Below the pieces are notes generated by a model. That model worked only from the letters and a program-made list of their open reading frames with translations. It was not told the origin of the DNA and ran no database searches. DNA of 17,264 nt. Source: an uncultured bacterium. GTDB lineage: Bacteria; Actinomycetota; Coriobacteriia; Coriobacteriales; Coriobacteriaceae. The stretch is from NCBI GenBank assembly GCA_905214435.1, contig CAJMMA010000042.1:1-17264 (forward strand), given 5' to 3'. The translations under genes were made by a program, and so were the position numbers. Positions 5,395-13,310 of the stretch are shown one piece after another. The first letter of the stretch is position 1. Every line of letters starts with the position of its first letter.

Positions 5395-7695
5395 TTACTC
5401 GGCAGCGGCCTTGAACTTGTTGTAGTTGATCAGGCAGCCGGCCTTGACGATGGCACGCTCCTCGGCCGTCATATCGGCAATGTAGAGCTCAATCTGCTCA
5501 ACCGCACCGTCGGCGCGCACCACGTAGGCGGCGATGTTCTTCAGATCGCCATCGAGCGCGGCACGGATACCCGGCACAAAGACGTAGTCGCCCACCTCAA
5601 AGTTGGGCTCGGCCTCCATCTGGAAGGGTACCATGCCCCAGTTCATGACGTTGGAGCGATAGCGCTTGGTGGCGTACTCGTGGACGATGTTGGCCAGGCC
5701 GCCGATGACACGCTGGCAACTCGCGGCCTGCTCGCGGGCAGAACCGTCACCGGGCTTCTTGGCGTAGAGCATGGAACCGAACTCGGTCGCCTTGGCATCG
5801 GCCGCGACACCCGCGCCGGCCAGTGCCTCAAACACGCCCGCAAGCTCGACATCGAGCGCCGCCAGGTCGCCTGCGGACTCGCCGGCGACACGACGCTTCT
5901 CCACGGCGTCGACCTCTTTGCTGCGACCCACGTAGCCCGGATCGCGGCGGTTGAGCGTAAACTCGGCCAGACCCAGCGGGTTGGAGCGGAAGGAGCTTGT
6001 CTCGCCCGAGGGAATGAGCTCGTCGGTCGTGGTGACCGGGTCCATGATCTTGGAGCACACCTTGAGCAGGATGTCGTCGCCGAGCGGCTCCATCGCAGGC
6101 CACGGCTTGATGTTGGGACCCTCGACCAGCTCGTCGGCCGGCTCGGCCTTGCCGAAGCCCCAGTACACGCGCTTCTTGTAGGGAGCGTCGTCGAAGGCGT
6201 ACTCGCAGGCCTCGTCCCAAGTCTCCTCGGGCAGGTCGGTCGCCGGGGTGAGCACGCCGCCGTTTGCCGCGGTCGCCGCAATGGAGCGGGCGTCCATCAG
6301 AGCCACGGCGCTCAGCTGGCCGTTGCCCGGCTTGGAACCCTCGCGGTTGGGGAAGTTACGCGTGGTGTGGCGGATAGACAGGCCGTTGTTAGCGGGCGTG
6401 TCGCCGGCGCCGAAGCACGGGCCGCAGAACGCCGTGCGCACAATCGCGCCAGCCTCCATAAGGTCGTAGATATAGCCGCGGCGTGTAAGCTCGAGTGCCA
6501 CGGGCTGGCTCGTGGGATAGACCGACAGCGAGAACTCGCCGCAGCCGGTGTTGGCGCCCTTGAGCACGCGGGCAGCCTGGACCACGGAGTCGTAGTTGCC
6601 GCCCGAGCAGCCGGCGATAACGCCCTGCTGCACGTGCAGCTTGCCGTCGACAATCTTGTCGAGCAGGCTAAAGTGCGTCTTGCCCTCGCCGATCTTAGCG
6701 GCCTCGAGCTCCACCTCGTGAAGGATGTCCTCGAGGTTCTCGTTGAGCTCGTCAATCTCAAAGCCGTTGGAAGGATGGAACGGCAGCGCAATCATGGGCT
6801 TGATGCTCGACAGATCGACCTCGACGCAGCCGTCGTAGTAGGCAACATCGGCAGGCTTGAGCTCGCGGTAGTCGTCGCCGCGGCCGTGCATGGCCAGGAA
6901 TGCGTGCGTGTCCTCGTCGGTGGCCCAGATGCTCGACAGACAGGTGGTCTCGGTGGTCATGACGTCGACGCCGTTGCGGTAGTCGGTCGTCATGCTCGCG
7001 ATGCCGGGGCCCACAAACTCCATGACCTTGTTCTTGACGTAGCCCTTGGCAAAGACAGCGCGGATGATGGCGAGCGCCACATCGTGCGGGCCGACGCCGG
7101 GGCGCGGGGCACCCGTGAGGTAGATGGCGACGACGCCGGGATAGGCGACGTCGTAGGTGTCGCGCAGCAGTTGCTTTGCCAGCTCGCCGCCGCCCTCGCC
7201 CACGGCCATAGTGCCCAGAGCGCCGTAGCGGGTGTGCGAGTCGGAACCCAGGATCATCTTGCCGCAGCCCGCGAAGTTCTCACGCATAAAGGAGTGGATA
7301 ACGGCGATATGCGGCGGAACGAAGATGCCACCGTACTTCTTGGCGGCCGAGAGACCGAAAACGTGGTCGTCCTCGTTGATGGTGCCGCCCACGGCGCACA
7401 GCGAATTATGGCAGTTGGTGAGCACGTAAGGCAGCGGGAACTGCTCCATGCCCGAGGCGCGCGCCGTCTGGATGATGCCGACAAAGGTGATGTCGTGGCT
7501 CGCCATGGCGTCGAAGCGAATCTTGAGTGCCTCGGGATCTCCGGACGTATTGTGTGCCTGGAGGATCGAATACGCGATGGTGCCGCGCTTGGCATCCTCG
7601 GGCGTCTGCGTAATACCGCGCTCGGCAGCCTCGGCCGCAGGCACAACCTCGCTGCCGCCGCGCAGGTAGATGCCGTCCTCGTACAGCTTGACCAT
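5395..7695 (-). CDS. Aconitase-family hydratase, YbhJ-like
   Basis: This is a 766-residue member of the aconitase superfamily. It has the three cysteines expected to hold a [4Fe-4S] cluster: C363 in AGCSGG, and C424 and C427 in FCGPCFG. A GSDSHT motif (150-155) and the mobile C-terminal domain motif GDGSAREQAA (649-658) supply the usual substrate-binding Ser and Arg. Overall it resembles E. coli YbhJ (about 750 residues; function not established) more than AcnA or AcnB, so it may be an aconitate hydratase or act on another hydroxy-acid. The start is set at the ATG read from 7695, because GGGAG lies 5 bases before it; a possible 18-residue extension has no such site and would translate through a hairpin. 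No citrate synthase or isocitrate dehydrogenase gene is nearby. It is probably cytoplasmic and monocistronic. Confidence 0.85.
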   Translation of the reverse strand: MVKLYEDGIYLRGGSEVVPAAEAAERGITQTPEDAKRGTIAYSILQAHNTSGDPEALKIRFDAMASHDITFVGIIQTARASGMEQFPLPYVLTNCHNSLCAVGGTINEDDHVFGLSAAKKYGGIFVPPHIAVIHSFMRENFAGCGKMILGSDSHTRYGALGTMAVGEGGGELAKQLLRDTYDVAYPGVVAIYLTGAPRPGVGPHDVALAIIRAVFAKGYVKNKVMEFVGPGIASMTTDYRNGVDVMTTETTCLSSIWATDEDTHAFLAMHGRGDDYRELKPADVAYYDGCVEVDLSSIKPMIALPFHPSNGFEIDELNENLEDILHEVELEAAKIGEGKTHFSLLDKIVDGKLHVQQGVIAGCSGGNYDSVVQAARVLKGANTGCGEFSLSVYPTSQPVALELTRRGYIYDLMEAGAIVRTAFCGPCFGAGDTPANNGLSIRHTTRNFPNREGSKPGNGQLSAVALMDARSIAATAANGGVLTPATDLPEETWDEACEYAFDDAPYKKRVYWGFGKAEPADELVEGPNIKPWPAMEPLGDDILLKVCSKIMDPVTTTDELIPSGETSSFRSNPLGLAEFTLNRRDPGYVGRSKEVDAVEKRRVAGESAGDLAALDVELAGVFEALAGAGVAADAKATEFGSMLYAKKPGDGSAREQAASCQRVIGGLANIVHEYATKRYRSNVMNWGMVPFQMEAEPNFEVGDYVFVPGIRAALDGDLKNIAAYVVRADGAVEQIELYIADMTAEERAIVKAGCLINYNKFKAAAE

Positions 7696-7710
7696 ACTGT
7701 CTCCCACTCT

Positions 7711-7728
7711 GCCCAAAACGATTTGGGC
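7711..7728 (-). promoter_or_regulatory. Stem-loop just upstream of the hydratase ribosome binding site
   Basis: Perfect 7-bp stem GCCCAAA / TTTGGGC with loop ACGA, ending about 15 bases before the start codon and directly upstream of the GTGGGAG binding site. Position suggests an effect on translation or mRNA stability. No known regulator is recognised. Confidence 0.4.
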
Positions 7729-7833
7729 GCATAGCATACATTCGTTCAATATCGTGCCATAGAACGGTTGCGAGTGGGTTACGAATCTGCACGTTCACTT
7801 TATCTCAGTAAAGCAAAGAACGAGTTGGGTGCC

Positions 7834-7967
7834 GGGGGCAGACTTAGACGCCGAAATGACGAGAGTGGATAATCTCCCACTTTGAGCCTGCAAACAGGCC
7901 AAAAACGGGAGATTATCCACTCTCATTCTGCGGGCACTCATTTAAGTCTGTCCCCAATGAGTGCCCG
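7834..7967. repeat. Composite REPIN-like palindrome
   Basis: Three nested inverted repeats lie between hspR and the hydratase gene. The outer pair is GGGGGCAGACTTA (7834-7846) and TAAGTCTGTCCCC (7943-7955). The middle pair is a perfect 18-bp GAGAGTGGATAATCTCCC (7861-7878) with its complement at 7907-7924, enclosing a GCCTG/CAGGC hairpin (7886-7899). On the right, CGGGCACTCATT / AATGAGTGCCCG (7931-7942 / 7956-7967) is a perfect 12-bp hairpin with CTGTCCCC in its loop. The same CTGTCCCC core appears in the B hairpins. The arrangement of two inverted REP-like units resembles elements moved by RAYT transposases, but no transposase is in the window. Confidence 0.8.
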
Positions 7968-7982
7968 GCAGCGTCGGCGGAG

Positions 7983-8399
7983 CTATAGGTCGCTACCCGT
8001 ACCTAGCAGCTTGCGCATGACTTGCTCGGGGTTGACCGAGCCGTCGCGCGGGGCCAGGGCGGTGATCTTCTTCTGCATCTTGTACTCGTGCAGCTCGTCC
8101 TCGAGCTGGCGCACGCGTGCGCGGAGTTTTTCGTTCTCGCGCTCGCGCTCCTCGGCACGCTCCTTCATATCGAGGATGCGCACCACGCCGGCAAGGTTGA
8201 TGCCCTCGTCAGTCAGCTGGTTGATGAGCTCCAGGCGCTCGATATCGGCACGCGAATACAGACGCGTGTTGCCGCCCGAGCGCTGGGGGTTCACCAGGCC
8301 CTTGGACTCGTAGACGCGCAGAGTCTGCGGATGCATGCCGGTCAACTCGGCCGCCACGCTGATCATGTACAGCGGTTTATTCCTATTGTCCTCGGCCAT
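7983..8399 (-). CDS. hspR: Heat-shock transcriptional repressor HspR (MerR family)
   Basis: A 138-residue cytoplasmic DNA-binding repressor. The N-terminal half is a MerR-type winged helix-turn-helix (about 11-75), with the recognition segment TGMHPQTLRVYESKGLVNP and the wing SGGNTRLYS, both typical of HspR. It is followed by a charged coiled coil (about 78-112) for dimerisation. The last gene of dnaK-grpE-dnaJ-hspR is the standard place for hspR in actinobacteria, where HspR with DnaK as co-repressor autoregulates the operon and often clpB. Its start lies 72 bases after the dnaJ stop; the upstream AAAGGGG is somewhat far from the ATG, so expression may depend partly on read-through translation. 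The shared repeat before clpB and dnaK is the likely target. Confidence 0.93.
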   Translation of the reverse strand: MAEDNRNKPLYMISVAAELTGMHPQTLRVYESKGLVNPQRSGGNTRLYSRADIERLELINQLTDEGINLAGVVRILDMKERAEERERENEKLRARVRQLEDELHEYKMQKKITALAPRDGSVNPEQVMRKLLGTGSDL

Positions 8400-8471
8400 G
8401 CTACCTGACCCCTTTCCGTCTCGTTATCGTCCATCATAAGCCCGCGGGCGCGGGTGTGCGCCACGACCGCC

Positions 8472-9437
8472 CTAGTACGTCGCCTTGTAACGGTTGACCT
8501 TCTCGCGATAATCGCGCGTGTCGACCTCGCGCAGCTTGGTCATGGCATCGCGCTCGTCATCGGATAGGTTCGTGGGGACCTGCACCTTGATCTCGACGAG
8601 CAGCGCGCCCGTACGGCCACGGTGCTTAACGTCGGGCGCCCCCATTTCCTTAAAGCGGAACTTCTTGCCCGTCTGGGTACCCGCGGGCACCTTCAGACGA
8701 ACCGTCGCACCGCCGGGCGTCGGCACGTCCACCGTGCAGCCGAGCGCCGCCTCGTAGACCGAGACCGGTACCTCCATGGTCACGTCGGCACCTTTACGCT
8801 TGAACAGCGGGTGCTCCTCCACATGCGTGGTCACGACCAGGTCGCCGCGCTCGCCACCCGCAACGCCATACTCGCCGCGACGCTTGTAGCGTAGCTTGCC
8901 GCCATCGACCGCGCCCGCGGGCACCGAGACCGTGATGGTCTGCTGCTCGCCTGTCGAGGGAATGCGATAGGTGACCTTGTGCGTCACGCCGCGAAACGCG
9001 TCCTCGGCCGTCACATCGACGGTCAGCGATAGGTCGCCGCCCTTGCGAGCGCGGCTGCGACCCGCGCCGGCACCGGCAGCGCCCGCAGCCCCGGCAAAGC
9101 CCGAGCCCCAATCGCTACCCCAGGCGCCATTGCCGCTGAAGATGCTGTCGAAGATATCGCCCCAGCCGCTGGCGCCCGCGCCGGCACCGTAGCCGCCGCC
9201 ATACGCGCCGCCCGCGCCCGGCATGCCGCCGAACATGAGCATCTGGTCGTACTCTTTGCGCTTCTTCTCGTCCGAAAGCGTCTCGTAGGCCTCGCTGATC
9301 TCCTTAAACTTGGCCTCGTCGCCGCCGGCATCGGGGTGATATTTTTGCGCGAGCTTGCGAAACGCGCTCTTGATCTCTTTGTCGGAGGCGCTCTTGGATA
9401 CGCCCAGGATGTCATAGAAGGTTTTGCCTGCAGCCAT
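8472..9437 (-). CDS. dnaJ: J-domain co-chaperone, DnaJ-like without zinc finger (CbpA/type II)
   Basis: A 321-residue co-chaperone that stimulates DnaK ATP hydrolysis and delivers substrates. It has an N-terminal J domain (about 5-68) with the essential HPD at 34-36, and a Gly/Ala-rich linker (about 70-130) with GWGDIFDSIF. A C-terminal substrate-binding region (about 135-310) contains the two beta-sandwich repeats (VPAGAVDGGKLRYKRRG and VPAGTQTGKKFRFKEMG). The four CxxCxGxG motifs of classical DnaJ are completely absent, so this is a type II protein like CbpA. The dnaJ symbol follows the operon position. An AGGAG site lies about 8 bases before the ATG. It follows grpE after 107 bases that contain two GC-rich hairpins. 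Confidence 0.92.
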   Translation of the reverse strand: MAAGKTFYDILGVSKSASDKEIKSAFRKLAQKYHPDAGGDEAKFKEISEAYETLSDEKKRKEYDQMLMFGGMPGAGGAYGGGYGAGAGASGWGDIFDSIFSGNGAWGSDWGSGFAGAAGAAGAGAGRSRARKGGDLSLTVDVTAEDAFRGVTHKVTYRIPSTGEQQTITVSVPAGAVDGGKLRYKRRGEYGVAGGERGDLVVTTHVEEHPLFKRKGADVTMEVPVSVYEAALGCTVDVPTPGGATVRLKVPAGTQTGKKFRFKEMGAPDVKHRGRTGALLVEIKVQVPTNLSDDERDAMTKLREVDTRDYREKVNRYKATY

Positions 9438-9459
9438 CGTAGCTCCTCTCCTGTTTCAT

Positions 9460-9480
9460 CCGCCGCCCAGCAGACGGCGG
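9460..9480 (-). promoter_or_regulatory. Hairpin in the dnaJ leader
   Basis: A 6-bp stem CCGCCG / CGGCGG with a 9-base loop lies just upstream of the dnaJ ribosome binding site and downstream (in transcript order) of the larger hairpin at 9510-9539. It may protect the dnaJ-hspR part of a processed message; this is inference. Confidence 0.35.
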
Positions 9481-9509
9481 CTCATGCTTTCATATGGCAC
9501 TTGGCCAGA

Positions 9510-9539
9510 AAGGGCCCCGGGTGTTGCCCCGGGGCCCTT
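9510..9539 (-). terminator. GC-rich hairpin after grpE, possible attenuator
   Basis: Perfect 12-bp stem AAGGGCCCCGGG / CCCGGGGCCCTT with a 6-base loop, starting 5 bases past the grpE stop codon. On the minus strand it is followed by only TTTCTGG, so it is a weak or partial terminator at best. Its place inside the operon suggests reduced read-through or mRNA processing, giving more DnaK/GrpE than DnaJ/HspR. Confidence 0.55.
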
Positions 9540-9544
9540 CTCAA

Positions 9545-10387
9545 TTACTCCTCGGTGCTCTCGGCCGTATCGGCCGTAGCATCCTCGGGCGCCGCTTCGG
9601 GCTCCGGTGCGGGGCGCTTCTCGCCACCGTAGGTCACCGTCACCATCGCGGAGCGCAGGATGCGGTCCGCCATGCGGTAGCCCTTCTGGTACACGTCGTT
9701 GACGGTCTCGTCGTACTGCGATGCGTCCTCGACGCGACCCACAGCCTGGTGCTCGAGCGGATCGAACGCCTCGCCCTTGGGGTCGATGGGCTCAACGCCC
9801 TCGTGCGCAAACACATCGAGCAGCTTGGCATGTACCGCGTCAACGCCATCGACGAACTGCTTAAAGTCGTCGGAAAGCTCCTGGCTACGGGCATGGTCGA
9901 TTGCACGCTCGATATCGTCAACCACCGGCAACAGCGCGGTGACAAGCTTCTCGGTCGCGCGCTCGCGCTCGGCGATACGCTCGTTGGCAGTGCGGCGACG
10001 GAAGTTCTCCCAGTCGGCCTGCAGACGGGCGGTACGCTCGGTGGCGTCCTTTGCCTTGTCCTCGGCGGCCTTCTGGGCCTCTGCCGCAGCATCGAGCTCG
10101 TTACGCACGTCGGCAAGCTCCTTTTGGGCCTGCTCGAACTTGAGCTTAAAGTCGTTGTCGGCGGCTTCCTCACCGGCGCGGATAGCGGCTTCCACCATCT
10201 CGTCCTCGGTCATCGTCGCCTCCTTGTTGGAATCCTCTACCTGGTTCTCGGCAGCCTCGGCGGCCGGGGCCTCGTTGGCCTCGGTATCGTCGACGGCCTC
10301 TACGGGAATCTTCACGTCCTTCTCCTCAGAGTCAACGGGGGCGGCGCCAGCGGCAGCCGCCTCCGTGCGAGCTTTACGGGCGGACAT
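9545..10387 (-). CDS. grpE: Nucleotide exchange factor GrpE
   Basis: GrpE releases ADP from DnaK. As annotated it has 280 residues: an acidic, Ala-rich low-complexity N-terminus (1-60), a long helical/coiled-coil region (about 75-150) for dimerisation, and the C-terminal beta domain. The family signature is in RVEDASQYDETVNDVYQKGY (219-238) and RILRSAMVTV (242-251); an acidic tail follows. The start at 10387 lies 2 bases after the dnaK stop and can use GAGGA inside the dnaK end, giving translational coupling. However, the internal ATG at 10213 (residue 59) has a much stronger AAGGAGG site 5 bases upstream, and would yield a 222-residue protein with the whole conserved region. Either or both may be used. 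Confidence 0.93.
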   Translation of the reverse strand: MSARKARTEAAAAGAAPVDSEEKDVKIPVEAVDDTEANEAPAAEAAENQVEDSNKEATMTEDEMVEAAIRAGEEAADNDFKLKFEQAQKELADVRNELDAAAEAQKAAEDKAKDATERTARLQADWENFRRRTANERIAERERATEKLVTALLPVVDDIERAIDHARSQELSDDFKQFVDGVDAVHAKLLDVFAHEGVEPIDPKGEAFDPLEHQAVGRVEDASQYDETVNDVYQKGYRMADRILRSAMVTVTYGGEKRPAPEPEAAPEDATADTAESTEE

Positions 10388-10389
10388 GA

Positions 10390-12282
<1,893 letters not shown>

Positions 12283-12383
12283 TAGAAATTCCCTCTCTCT
12301 TTTGCGTTCGCGTCGCCTCGACGGTCTGTCGCGCGGCGCTTCGGCTTGTCTTTCAGGATGTAGTGTATCCCCTTATGGGCTGG

Positions 12384-12418
12384 AATATACAAAATCTAAG
12401 TCAATTCATATAAGATTT
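12384..12418 (-). promoter_or_regulatory. dnaK operon promoter with putative HspR operator
   Basis: A TATATT -10 box (12384-12389, minus strand) follows a 27-base inverted repeat at 12392-12418. Its arms AAATCTAAGTC and ATATAAGATTT are identical to those before clpB, and the 5-base spacer has the same length but different sequence. The repeat covers the expected -35 region. The leader from here to the dnaK start is about 95 bases. Confidence 0.65.
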
Positions 12419-12426
12419 CTTATCTC

Positions 12427-12471
12427 TGAGAGTTTAGGTTCTCAAATGTGCAGGTAGATGCACTGTTTGAG
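12427..12471. promoter_or_regulatory. Paired dyads upstream of the dnaK promoter
   Basis: Two adjoining inverted repeats lie upstream of the dnaK operator. TGAGA, 8 bases, TCTCA is at 12427-12444. CTCAAA / TTTGAG with inner GTGCA / TGCAC is at 12441-12471. The CTCAA/TTGAG pieces recall halves of the HAIR operator, but the spacing is wrong for the known site. They could be a second regulator or repressor site; evidence is positional only. Confidence 0.3.
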
Positions 12472-12586
12472 TTCTCGGCAGATCTATTGAGATCTATGTA
12501 GAGTTGACTGAGGTGTGAGCCTGAAGCCGTACAGGGGGCCTTGGAGCGACCCCGGGGGAAGCGCGACCCAGTCTGAGCGTAAATTC

Positions 12587-12663
12587 CGGGACGCAGTTTC
12601 CGCCGGGCGGTCCAACCGGAAACCGTGTCCCGTTTTGGACGTGGATTACGGGATGCGGTTTCC
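12587..12663. repeat. Three-part GC-rich repeat (direct, inverted, direct)
   Basis: Three related 15-mers: CGGGACGCAGTTTCC (12587-12601), its imperfect complement GGAAACCGTGTCCCG (12618-12632) and CGGGATGCGGTTTCC (12649-12663). The middle copy is framed by GTCCAA / TTGGAC (12610-12615 / 12635-12640). This is a REP-like intergenic element with no coding content that I can support. The rest of 12472-12710 shows no other feature. Confidence 0.65.
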
Positions 12664-12713
12664 GCAAACACGCTCAATCGCCCTATATTACAAGTCACCT
12701 ATAGCTAACATTT

Positions 12714-12746
12714 GCGCAGCTCAACGGCCCCACCTGCGCGTTTTTT
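12714..12746 (+). terminator. Plus-strand terminator without an assigned gene
   Basis: The stem GCGCAG / CTGCGC (12714-12719 / 12734-12739) is followed by G and TTTTTT (12741-12746) on the plus strand. The only plus-strand gene nearby, the ferredoxin, starts downstream of it, and dnaK is read the other way. It therefore either ends an unannotated short transcript from 12440-12710 or insulates the ferredoxin gene. Confidence 0.6.
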
Positions 12747-12798
12747 AGTAAACCTTGGCATACTCGGCGAACGGTATGAAGATGCCGGCCAGAGGGTA

Positions 12799-12826
12799 TT
12801 GCAAACGGTCGCTCCCGTGGTATGTT
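12799..12826 (+). promoter_or_regulatory. Candidate ferredoxin promoter
   Basis: TTGCAA (12799-12804) and TATGTT (12821-12826) are separated by 16 bases, placing transcription start about 55 bases before the ferredoxin ATG. Confidence 0.5.
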
Positions 12827-12887
12827 TTTGCCCGAATCAAACCGGCGCGCATCGCCTGTAGCGTCGGTCAACAGAGAGGAAACTACC

Positions 12888-13073
12888 ATGGCTCATCCCG
12901 TAATTGATGCCGACGAGTGCATCGCTTGTGGCGTTTGCGTCGACTCCTGCCCCGCTGGCGTTCTGGAGCTCCAGGACGTCGCTACCGTCGCCGACGAGGA
13001 CTCCTGCGTCGCCTGTGGCGCTTGCCAGGACGCTTGCCCCGCTGGCGCGATCACCGAGATCGTCGAGGAGTAA
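12888..13073 (+). CDS. 2[4Fe-4S] ferredoxin
   Basis: A 61-residue clostridial-type ferredoxin, a soluble low-potential electron carrier. It contains two CxxCxxCxxxCP motifs: CIACGVCVDSCP at about 11-22 and CVACGACQDACP at about 40-51. The C-terminal Cys of each motif completes the opposite cluster, and the two halves are clearly an internal duplication. Length matches the family. The ATG at 12888 has AGAGAGGA 7 bases before it; the in-frame upstream TTG would add a tail not found in the family. It is a stand-alone gene with its own promoter and terminator. The electron-transfer partner cannot be read from context, though anaerobes use such ferredoxins with pyruvate:ferredoxin oxidoreductase and hydrogenases. 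Confidence 0.96.
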   Translation: MAHPVIDADECIACGVCVDSCPAGVLELQDVATVADEDSCVACGACQDACPAGAITEIVEE

Positions 13074-13108
13074 CAACTCCCCCACTTGCACACTCAAAAG
13101 TACACCGT

Positions 13109-13157
13109 GCACAAAAAAGGAGGCTTCCGCATCGCCGCGGAGGCCTCCTTTTTGTGC
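13109..13157 (+). terminator. Ferredoxin terminator, possibly bidirectional
   Basis: A long hairpin lies 36 bases after the ferredoxin stop: AAAAAGGAGGC and GCCTCCTTTTT, extended inward by a T-G pair and TCCGC / GCGGA, and outward by GCAC / GTGC. The T-run follows on the plus strand, and the matching A-run gives a T-run on the minus strand, so it could also stop transcripts of the converging nad operon. Confidence 0.85.
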
Positions 13158-13203
13158 GGTTAACCAATTAGGCACCGTCGCAGGTTGAGCTCACGTCAGC
13201 GAA

Positions 13204-13303
13204 AACGTCCCTAAGCGAGCAAGGTGACGTGAAAGAGGAGGAAAGCGTACTTTGGTACGCGACCGACGATTGAACGTCAGATTGCCGCTTAGGGGCGTTT
13301 GCA
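13204..13303. repeat. Multi-stem palindromic element after niaR
   Basis: Three nested inverted repeats. Outer: AACGTCCCTAAGCG at 13204-13217 pairs with CGCTTAGGGGCGTT (about 13286-13299), one mismatch. Middle: GCAAGGTGACGT (13219-13230) pairs with ACGTCAGATTGC (13274-13285) except for a 2x2 internal loop. Inner: GCGTAC / GTACGC (13245-13250 / 13255-13260) with loop TTTG. It begins a few bases after the niaR stop codon, so it would form the 3' end of the nad mRNA. It could be a structured terminator, a non-coding RNA, or a small transposable palindrome; no family is recognised. Confidence 0.75.
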
Positions 13304-13310
13304 GCGTCGG

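Noticed and set aside
4990..7734. Very long plus-strand open frame (914 codons) opposite the hydratase gene
   Set aside because: It lies antisense to a clear aconitase-family gene and runs through the repeat array. Its His/Val/Leu/Gly-rich product matches no family; long antisense frames are common in GC-rich genes.
7861..7924. DnaA boxes and a replication origin (TTATCCAC in both arms of the palindrome)
   Set aside because: The two matches are simply the two arms of one inverted repeat, each differing from the full 9-base box, and there is no dnaA, dnaN or box cluster.
12515..12748. 77-codon plus-strand frame
   Set aside because: It is made of the three-part repeat and the terminator stem, has no ribosome binding site and no recognisable sequence.
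13080..13310. tRNA or known riboswitch near the ferredoxin-niaR junction
   Set aside because: Structure is strong, but there is no cloverleaf, no TTCGA-type loop, and no riboswitch core I recognise; it is at the 3' ends of both genes rather than in a leader.
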